Of a stretch of DNA of 11,478 nt, positions 7,166 through 11,478 are shown piece after piece. Numbering within the stretch: position 1 is the stretch's first letter; each line of letters begins with the position of its first letter. The notes below the pieces were generated by a model. The model did not search any database and was not told the DNA's origin. It saw nothing but the letters and a program-made list of their open reading frames with translations. The stretch is from the NCBI GenBank assembly GCA_017454565.1, contig JAFTCS010000194.1:1-11478 (forward strand). Direction: 5' to 3'. Origin of the DNA: Clostridia bacterium (GTDB taxonomy: Bacteria > Bacillota > Clostridia > Oscillospirales > Acutalibacteraceae). The position numbers were made by a program, and so were the translations under genes.

Positions 7166-7240
7166 TTTTGCCATATTTCAGGCAGAATCTGTATATGATG
7201 GAAATATACGCAAAAGACTTCTTACAGTCTTCTTTTATTA
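7166..7240 (+). ncRNA. Possible short transcript between two promoters
   Basis: If the promoter at 7133-7159 is active, its RNA would start near 7166. It would meet GTATAT/ATATAC (7191-7196 and 7204-7209), then AAGACT (7214-7219) pairing with AGTCTT (7226-7231), followed by CTTTTATTA. The second hairpin with its U-rich tail resembles a weak terminator, giving an RNA of about 75 nt with no ORF. This is speculative, and no known RNA family is recognised. Confidence 0.18.
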
Positions 7241-7258
7241 TGCAAATTTCTTATTTTG

Positions 7259-7275
7259 CGTAACAATACTGTAAC
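7259..7275 (+). promoter_or_regulatory. WalR-box-like direct repeat upstream of murA
   Basis: CGTAAC (7259-7264), five bases, then TGTAAC (7270-7275). The published WalR (YycF) consensus is TGTWAH-N5-TGTWAH, so 11 of 12 half-site positions match; the larger repeat GTAACAAT occurs at 7260-7267 and 7271-7278, period 11 bp. It ends 15 bases before the murA -35, an upstream position that suits an activator. Genes downstream are murA, walJ and rlmH, two of them linked to the Wal system in other Firmicutes. The match is seen directly; binding is inferred. Confidence 0.55.
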
Positions 7276-7290
7276 AATGCGGATTAGATA

Positions 7291-7319
7291 TTGACAATCG
7301 GATTCCTTTGTATTATCAT
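7291..7319 (+). promoter_or_regulatory. Sigma-A promoter of murA
   Basis: A perfect -35 TTGACA (7291-7296), 17 bases, then -10 TATCAT (7314-7319). Transcription should begin near 7326 and give a leader of about 170 nt before the murA start. It is the best promoter in the window by consensus. Confidence 0.8.
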
Positions 7320-7325
7320 AACAAC

Positions 7326-7494
7326 AGAGTGGGTTAATTTTTTGCATTAAATATCTATGCTTGTTTAGTGCAAGTTCAACAAAGGGGACACTGCCATACC
7401 GAAGTATGACGGTGCCTTTCAAGCTATTTATATACAATACATAGGACCGCAGGTCCGAATGCTTATATATCCAAGCTATGGGGAGTGTTGCAAT
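7326..7494 (+). other. Structured 5' leader of murA
   Basis: The leader holds two clear stem-loops. In 7381-7419, AAAGG/CCTTT encloses CACTG/CGGTG (one G-U), a C-A mismatch and CATAC/GTATG closed by loop CGAA. In 7444-7456, GGACC/GGTCC has loop GCA and ends 23 bases before the Shine-Dalgarno. A weaker CTTG/CAAG hairpin lies near 7360-7375. None is followed by a T-run, so they are not terminators. No known riboswitch or T-box is recognised. A role in mRNA stability or translation control of murA is possible. Confidence 0.4.
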
Positions 7495-8775
7495 TTGAAA
7501 CAGATCGTTGTAAACGGCGGCAACAGGCTTAACGGAACGGTGCATATCAGCGGAGCAAAGAACGCTGCCGTAGCCATTATTCCTGCCGTGATCCTTTCCG
7601 ACGGTGTCTGCCGTATAGAAAATATCCCTAACATAATGGACGTTAATCTTATAGCTAATATACTTCACGAAATGGGCGCAAGGGTAAGCAGAGTCAACAA
7701 GACGACCCTTGACATCGACCCCACATACATCAGAAGGCCTGTTGCAGCTTATGATATCGTTCGCAGGATGAGAGCCTCAAGTTATCTTCTCGGCGCTTTG
7801 CTGGGTAAGTTCTCAGAGGCTCAGGTCGCTCTGCCCGGCGGATGCGATTTTGGCGTTCGTCCCATAGACCAGCACCTCAAGGGCTTTGCTGTTTTAGGTG
7901 CAACTCACAGTGTCGTACAGGGTATGATAAATGTAAAGGCGGATCGCTTGACAGGCGGACACGTTTACCTTGACGTTGTTTCAGTAGGTGCAACCGTAAA
8001 TATTATGCTGGCTGCCGTAAGGGCAGAGGGCAGGACGATCATCGAAAATGCCGCTAAAGAACCGCATATTGTAGACCTTGCGAACTTCCTTAACTCTATG
8101 GGAGCAGACGTGAGGGGCGCCGGCACAGATGTTATAAAGATCAACGGTGTAAAGCACTTGAACGGTACAACCTATTCCATCATTCCCGACCAGATCGAGG
8201 CAGGTACATACATGGTAGCTGCCGCTGCTACAGGCGGAGACGTGATTGTAAGTAACGTTATCACCAAGCATCTTGAGTCCATTACCGCAAAGCTCCGTGA
8301 GATAGGCGTGCAGATAGACGAATATGAGGACGCCGTAAGGGTACGCAGAACAGACGAGCTCAGGCGCTGCAACGTAAAGACCATGCCTCATCCCGGCTTC
8401 CCGACTGATATGCAGCCCCAGATAGCCGCTCTTCTTTCAATAGCTCAGGGTACAAGTATTGTTACCGAGGCCGTGTGGGACAACCGTTTCCGCTATGTTG
8501 AGGAACTTAAGCGTATGGGTGCGGTTATCTCCGTTGACGGTAAGGTGGCGGTCATCGAGGGTGTAAAGGAACTCAACGGTGCACCTGTAAAGGCGACCGA
8601 CTTGCGTGCCGGTGCAGCCATGATAATTGCAGCTCTTGCAGCAAAAGGCACCACACACATCGAGGACATTGAGCACATTGAGCGCGGATACGAGGACGTT
8701 GTGGAAAAGTTTTCCGCTCTCGGTGCCGATATACGTCTCATATACACAGACGACCCTATAGCAAGAAGGGCATGA
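7495..8775 (+). CDS. murA: UDP-N-acetylglucosamine 1-carboxyvinyltransferase
   Basis: First committed step of peptidoglycan synthesis in the cytoplasm: transfers enolpyruvate from phosphoenolpyruvate to UDP-GlcNAc. From TTG 7495 the product is 426 residues, close to the usual 417-430. The N-terminus IVVNGGNRLNGTVHISGAKNA is canonical. The catalytic loop LPGGCDFGVRPID carries Cys117, the equivalent of Cys115 in E. coli, which fosfomycin alkylates. FPTDMQPQ and DLRAGAAM are also family motifs. The TTG start is chosen because GGGGAG (7480-7485) lies 9 bases upstream and homology begins at once; ATG 7459 would add 12 unrelated residues and lacks a good ribosome site. A UUG start and structured leader may hold expression down. 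Firmicutes often have a second copy (murZ), so which paralogue this is cannot be settled here. Confidence 0.96.
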   Translation: MKQIVVNGGNRLNGTVHISGAKNAAVAIIPAVILSDGVCRIENIPNIMDVNLIANILHEMGARVSRVNKTTLDIDPTYIRRPVAAYDIVRRMRASSYLLGALLGKFSEAQVALPGGCDFGVRPIDQHLKGFAVLGATHSVVQGMINVKADRLTGGHVYLDVVSVGATVNIMLAAVRAEGRTIIENAAKEPHIVDLANFLNSMGADVRGAGTDVIKINGVKHLNGTTYSIIPDQIEAGTYMVAAAATGGDVIVSNVITKHLESITAKLREIGVQIDEYEDAVRVRRTDELRRCNVKTMPHPGFPTDMQPQIAALLSIAQGTSIVTEAVWDNRFRYVEELKRMGAVISVDGKVAVIEGVKELNGAPVKATDLRAGAAMIIAALAAKGTTHIEDIEHIERGYEDVVEKFSALGADIRLIYTDDPIARRA

Positions 8776-8796
8776 CCCATTAACAGACAAATTTTC

Positions 8797-8835
8797 AGGT
8801 ACGGTAAATACTTATCAATTACCGTACCTTTTATT
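8797..8835 (+). terminator. Rho-independent terminator after murA
   Basis: AGGTACGGTAA (8797-8807) pairs perfectly with TTACCGTACCT (8819-8829), with an 11-base loop, and runs into TTTTATT. This is a strong intrinsic terminator 21 bases after the murA stop. It stands between murA and walJ, and no clear promoter follows, so walJ and rlmH may depend on partial read-through. Confidence 0.85.
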
Positions 8836-8867
8836 CTGCTTTCGGGTTCATCCCGAAGAATAGCAGA
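8835..8867 (+). repeat. Second stem-loop in the walJ leader
   Basis: TCTGCT (8835-8840) pairs with AGCAGA (8862-8867), and TTCGGG (8841-8846) pairs with CCCGAA (8852-8857) over loop TTCAT, leaving GAAT unpaired on one side. It begins at the last base of the murA terminator and ends 10 bases before the walJ Shine-Dalgarno. It might protect a processed 5' end or influence walJ translation; both ideas are inference. Confidence 0.45.
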
Positions 8868-8890
8868 GAAAAAATCCGGGAGGTAAAAAA

Positions 8891-9682
8891 ATGGCAAAGC
8901 TGTGTCCTCTTTTCAGCGGCAGCTCCGGCAACAGCTATTATCTTGAAGTATCGGGCAGCGGCATACTTATCGACTGCGGAAGAAGTGCAAAGCAGCTTGA
9001 GAATGCTCTGAAGGATAATAATATAGAGACCGGCAATATCAGGGCAATATTCATTACCCACGAGCATACCGACCATGTGAGCGCCCTGAGGGTGTTTTCT
9101 TCTAGATATAAAATCCCTGTTTATGCTTCACCGGGTACGGTGCAGGCCCTTAAAAGCAGCAATATAATAAATGACAAGGTGGATATCCGCCCGCTGACGC
9201 TTGACGGCATAGAGCTTGATAATATGCTGGTGCAGCCATTCCGTATATCGCACGACTGTGCCGAGGGCTACGGATACTCTGTTGAGACTCAGGACGGCCG
9301 CAGAACGGCTTTTGCGACCGATACGGGAATAATTACCGCAGAAATAAAAAACGCTCTGACGGGCTGTGACACCCTTGTGCTGGAGTCTAACCACGATGTG
9401 GGCATGCTCAAATTCGGAGCCTATCCCTATGTGCTCAAAAAGCGCATACTTTCGGATAGAGGCCACCTTTCAAACGAGCTGTGTGCAGATACCTGCGCCG
9501 GTCTGGTAGATACCGGCACCACTCGCATCCTTCTTGCACATTTAAGCCGGGAAAACAACTTTCCTGAGCTTGCAAGACAGGCTACACTCTGCCGTTTACA
9601 GGAAAACGGCATGAAACTGAATGTTGATTTCACACTTTCTGTAGTGCCGGAGATATCCGTCGGCGGTACTGTGATATATTAG
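8891..9682 (+). CDS. walJ: MBL-fold metallohydrolase, WalJ/YycJ family
   Basis: A 263-residue cytosolic metallo-beta-lactamase-fold protein. It opens with LCPLFSGSSGNSYYLE and ILIDCGRSAK, typical of WalJ/YycJ. The metal site THEHTDH places His57, His59, Asp61 and His62. Further likely ligands are His120 in ISHDCAEG, Asp in FATDTG and the late LLAHLSRENNFPELA segment. In Bacillus and relatives walJ lies in walRKHIJ-htrA-rlmH and has been linked to coordination of cell wall and DNA replication; its biochemical activity resembles a nuclease or exonuclease but is not firmly assigned. Here the walRKHI and htrA genes are absent, but rlmH follows directly. ATG 8891 follows GGGAGG (8878-8883) with a 7-base gap. 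Confidence 0.92.
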   Translation: MAKLCPLFSGSSGNSYYLEVSGSGILIDCGRSAKQLENALKDNNIETGNIRAIFITHEHTDHVSALRVFSSRYKIPVYASPGTVQALKSSNIINDKVDIRPLTLDGIELDNMLVQPFRISHDCAEGYGYSVETQDGRRTAFATDTGIITAEIKNALTGCDTLVLESNHDVGMLKFGAYPYVLKKRILSDRGHLSNELCADTCAGLVDTGTTRILLAHLSRENNFPELARQATLCRLQENGMKLNVDFTLSVVPEISVGGTVIY

Positions 9683-9722
9683 ACTTCCTCGGAAGCCTGT
9701 TGAATTTTCGGGAGAGATATTT

Positions 9723-10205
9723 ATGATGAATGTCAGCATTATTTGTGTGGGAAAGCTTAAAGAGCACTACTGGACGGATGCCTGCAGCGAATATGCGAAG
9801 CGTCTCAGGGGATCGTGCAATTTCAGCATAGTTGAGGTTGAGGAGGAAAAAATACCCGATGTCCCTTCTCCTGCAAATATAAAAAACACCCTTGAAAAAG
9901 AGGGCAAACGCATACTTTCCGCCGTGCCTAAGGGAGCTTTTATAATAGCAATGTGTATTGAGGGCAGACAGCGCACCTCGGAGGGGCTTGCCGCTCAGCT
10001 GGAACGTCTGGCGCTTGAGGGCAGTGGAAACGTCTCATTTATCATAGGCGGCTCATGGGGACTTTCGGATGAAGTGAAGCAGTCAGCCGGCATAAAGCTC
10101 TCAATGTCAGAGATGACTTTCCCGCACCAGCTTGCAAGGGTGATGCTGTGTGAGCAGATATACAGGGCTTTCCAGATCAACGGAGGTGGGAAATATCACA
10201 AATGA
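9723..10205 (+). CDS. rlmH: 23S rRNA (pseudouridine1915-N3)-methyltransferase
   Basis: SPOUT-class methyltransferase that uses S-adenosylmethionine to methylate pseudouridine 1915 in helix 69 of 23S rRNA, acting on the 70S ribosome. The 160-residue length is normal. The opening IICVGKLKEHYW, the SAM-binding segment FIIGGSWGLSDEV (about 106-118) and the knot region with MTFPHQLAR (131-139) and EQIYRAFQI, ending KYHK, are almost invariant in the family. The Shine-Dalgarno GGGAGAG (9710-9716) suits ATG 9723; ATG 9726 is the alternative and would drop one Met. It lies 40 bases after walJ without terminator, so the two should share a transcript. The walJ-rlmH order matches the end of the Bacillus wal operon. 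Confidence 0.96.
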   Translation: MMNVSIICVGKLKEHYWTDACSEYAKRLRGSCNFSIVEVEEEKIPDVPSPANIKNTLEKEGKRILSAVPKGAFIIAMCIEGRQRTSEGLAAQLERLALEGSGNVSFIIGGSWGLSDEVKQSAGIKLSMSEMTFPHQLARVMLCEQIYRAFQINGGGKYHK

Positions 10206-10438
10206 TTACCAGGCGTTTATCGGGGATTTTCAGTCTCAGAACCCTAAACGTTTAAAGTTAAAAGTTTAAATTTAAAAGTTTAAATAAGGATAAAATTTAA
10301 AAGATGAATGGATCTGCCGGAGACAAATTTTAACTTTTAACTTTTCAATTTTAACTTTTACATAAGGTTACCCGCTGAAAATTTATTGTTTATTAAAGAG
10401 AGGAGAGATACTGCAGGACTATACCCTGTGGGAAGTTT
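10206..10438 (+). other. Intergenic region between rlmH and the ABC ATPase gene
   Basis: Besides the heptamer arrays this gap has no small ORF, tRNA or convincing promoter. A purine-rich AGAGGAGAGA (10400-10408 region) looks like a strong ribosome site but has no ATG, GTG or TTG at a usable distance; the real ATG is about 30 bases further on. The AU-rich hairpin may end the rlmH transcript. Confidence 0.5.
10250..10360. repeat. Two facing arrays of AT-rich heptanucleotide repeats
   Basis: Left array: five tandem heptamers at 10250-10284 (GTTTAAA, GTTAAAA, GTTTAAA, TTTAAAA, GTTTAAA). Right array: five at 10326-10360 (AATTTTA, ACTTTTA, ACTTTTC, AATTTTA, ACTTTTA), which is the left motif in reverse complement. 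The arms are imperfectly complementary and could fold into a long AU hairpin around a 41-base centre that contains an extra TAAAATTT/AAATTTTA pairing. The 10-base palindrome TAAACGTTTA (10245-10254) overlaps the left edge, and ATAAGG follows each array. It fills the gap between rlmH and the ABC genes. Confidence 0.75.
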
Positions 10439-11359
10439 ATGGAATACGTTCTGACTACGGACAAGCTGACAAAAAAGTACGGACATGTTGCAGCAGCCAG
10501 AGATATCGACATACGCATCAAGCGCGGCGAGATATACGGTCTTATCGGCAGGAACGGTGCCGGCAAGACTACCATTATGCGGGTGCTGAGCGGACTTTCT
10601 ACCGCAACCAGCGGCAGCTACACGCTTTTCGGAAAGTCCGGAAAGGATATCAGGGGAGAAATGCACAAGGTAGGTGTGCTCATTGAAGCTCCGGGCATTT
10701 ATCCTAACATGACTGCTTACGATAATCTCAAAGCAAAGTGCATTGGTCTTGGTTTTTACACACCGAAATATGTGAATGAGCTGCTTGAGCTTGTCGGTCT
10801 TGCTGACACAGGCAAAAAGAAAACAGGCTCCTTTTCTCTCGGCATGCGGCAGAGACTTGGCATTGCGCTTGCTCTTGCGGGCGAGCCGGAACTTATTATT
10901 CTGGACGAGCCCATAAACGGTCTTGACCCTCAGGGCATAGTTGAGGTCAGGAACATTCTTGCAAAGCTCAGGGACGAACGGAAGATCACCATTATGATTT
11001 CAAGCCATATACTTGAAGAGCTGAGTAAGCTTGCGGATTCCTACGGCATCATAAATGACGGTCTTTTAGTGGACGAATTCACAAAGGATGACCTGCACAC
11101 AAAGAGCAGCAGACGTACCTGTCTGATAACCGACAGCAACGAAAAGGCTCTGAAAGTGATAAACAACTCCGGACTGATAAATGCGGAGCTTTCTCCTGAC
11201 GGCTCAAAGCTGTTTGTAAACGATGAGCTCAGCCCTGAGAAGAATATCGTGAAGCTGCTTGTGAGCAGCGATATCTTTGTAAAGGAAGTTTTCAGCGAGG
11301 AATTTTCTCTGGAGGACTACTTCCTCAAGGTCACGGGAGGAGGACAGAAAAATGCTTGA
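10439..11359 (+). CDS. ABC transporter ATP-binding protein, BcrA/LanF-like
   Basis: Cytoplasmic ATPase of an ABC-2 type exporter or immunity transporter. The 306-residue product has Walker A GRNGAGKTT (37-45), signature SLGMR (133-137, in place of LSGGQ), Walker B IILDEP (153-158), D-loop NGLDP and the switch His190 in SSHILEEL. The ATPase domain ends near residue 215; the remaining 90 residues form the variable C-terminal part. The FSLGMRQRLGIALAL version and the short-permease partner are typical of transporters for bacitracin, lantibiotics and related envelope-active compounds, but also of many uncharacterised ones, so substrate is unassigned. The ATG at 10439 has only a weak GGGAAG five to nine bases upstream. 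It overlaps the permease gene by 8 bases. No lantibiotic genes or two-component system are nearby. Confidence 0.92.
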   Translation: MEYVLTTDKLTKKYGHVAAARDIDIRIKRGEIYGLIGRNGAGKTTIMRVLSGLSTATSGSYTLFGKSGKDIRGEMHKVGVLIEAPGIYPNMTAYDNLKAKCIGLGFYTPKYVNELLELVGLADTGKKKTGSFSLGMRQRLGIALALAGEPELIILDEPINGLDPQGIVEVRNILAKLRDERKITIMISSHILEELSKLADSYGIINDGLLVDEFTKDDLHTKSSRRTCLITDSNEKALKVINNSGLINAELSPDGSKLFVNDELSPEKNIVKLLVSSDIFVKEVFSEEFSLEDYFLKVTGGGQKNA

Positions 11360-11478
11360 TCTATTTAAAATGGAGCTTTTCAAGCTGCGCAAGCATAAGC
11401 TGACATGGGGCGCCGGCATTGCCTGCTTTGTGGTCAATTTTATAGTGCCGCTTCTTGGAAAGATATTTTCCCATATAC
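11352..11478 (+). CDS. ABC-2 type permease, 5' part only
   Basis: The gene is cut by the window end; 42 codons are visible. The start ATG 11352 lies inside the end of the ATPase gene, 8 bases of overlap, and follows a strong GGAGGAGG (11336-11343). The N-terminus MLDLFKMELFKLRKHKLTW, with a basic amphipathic segment and then a first membrane helix at about 18-36, is typical of the permease partners of BcrA/LanF-type ATPases. Together they would form one transporter in the cytoplasmic membrane. Substrate and full length cannot be judged. Confidence 0.85.
   Translation, partial: MLDLFKMELFKLRKHKLTWGAGIACFVVNFIVPLLGKIFSHI

Noticed and set aside
7079..7198. 39-codon ORF after apeA (MLNILTLFWQCQDCKAEHF...)
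   Set aside because: AGGA stands at a fair distance upstream, but it is buried in the long hairpin and the frame crosses a dyad and promoter. No hydrophobic or toxin-like pattern convinces; I see no conservation evidence.
7459..7494. ATG 7459 as the murA start
   Set aside because: It adds 12 residues unlike MurA and lacks a proper ribosome site, while TTG 7495 has GGGGAG 9 bases upstream and begins at the conserved N-terminus.
7326..7494. Known riboswitch or T-box in the murA leader
   Set aside because: No T-box sequence, no recognisable aptamer core and no terminator/antiterminator pair were found; it was recorded only as a structured leader.
10439..11478. Lantibiotic or bacitracin self-resistance locus
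   Set aside because: The ATPase type fits, but no precursor peptide, modification enzyme or two-component pair is in the window, so the substrate was left unassigned.
1..11478. Mobile element, phage, CRISPR array, tRNA or rRNA
   Set aside because: No transposase, integrase or flanking terminal repeats, no regularly spaced long repeats, and no cloverleaf or rRNA segments were seen. The only tandem repeats are the short heptamers at 10250-10360.

Overview
The window reads as the chromosome of a low-to-mid GC Gram-positive Clostridia member, most likely Oscillospiraceae/Ruminococcus-like. This rests on gene content (Sua5 with its C-terminal domain, clostridial M18 aminopeptidase, WalJ, RlmH, BcrA/LanF-like ABC ATPase), strong purine-rich Shine-Dalgarno sequences and E. 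coli-like sigma-A promoters. All credible genes lie on the + strand. It is mostly a housekeeping region with no sign of phage, transposon, CRISPR, tRNA or rRNA. The exact genus is an inference.

Layout. (1) 19-1092 prfA (release factor 1), closed by a hairpin-T terminator. (2) 1150-1183 a promoter whose -35 is replaced by a two-copy 11-bp-period direct repeat, driving two unknown bitopic membrane proteins (1246-2334 and 2362-3192) that share one topology. (3) 3321-4328 sua5/tsaC, 4371-4979 coaE and 4981-5556 a membrane-anchored lytic transglycosylase translationally coupled to coaE, then 5596-7020 an M18 aminopeptidase. (4) 7021-7494, a 474-bp gene-free stretch with a long hairpin, a dyad-overlapped promoter, a possible short RNA, a WalR-box-like repeat, a strong promoter and a structured murA leader. 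(5) murA (TTG start, 7495-8775), terminator, then walJ and rlmH. (6) 10206-10438, an AT-rich intergenic region with two facing arrays of heptanucleotide repeats. (7) An ABC ATPase and the first 42 codons of its permease, cut by the window end.

How it fits together. prfA and sua5 serve translation (termination; tRNA t6A), rlmH modifies 23S rRNA, and coaE completes CoA synthesis. murA, walJ and the transglycosylase concern the cell wall. In Bacillus and relatives walJ and rlmH belong to the walRK neighbourhood. Here they follow murA, and the murA promoter carries a good match to the WalR consensus. A related 11-bp repeat sits in front of the unknown membrane pair, with the geometry of a PhoB-type activated promoter. 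The most promising undescribed element is therefore the two-protein membrane cassette with its response-regulator-like promoter; its function cannot be read from sequence.
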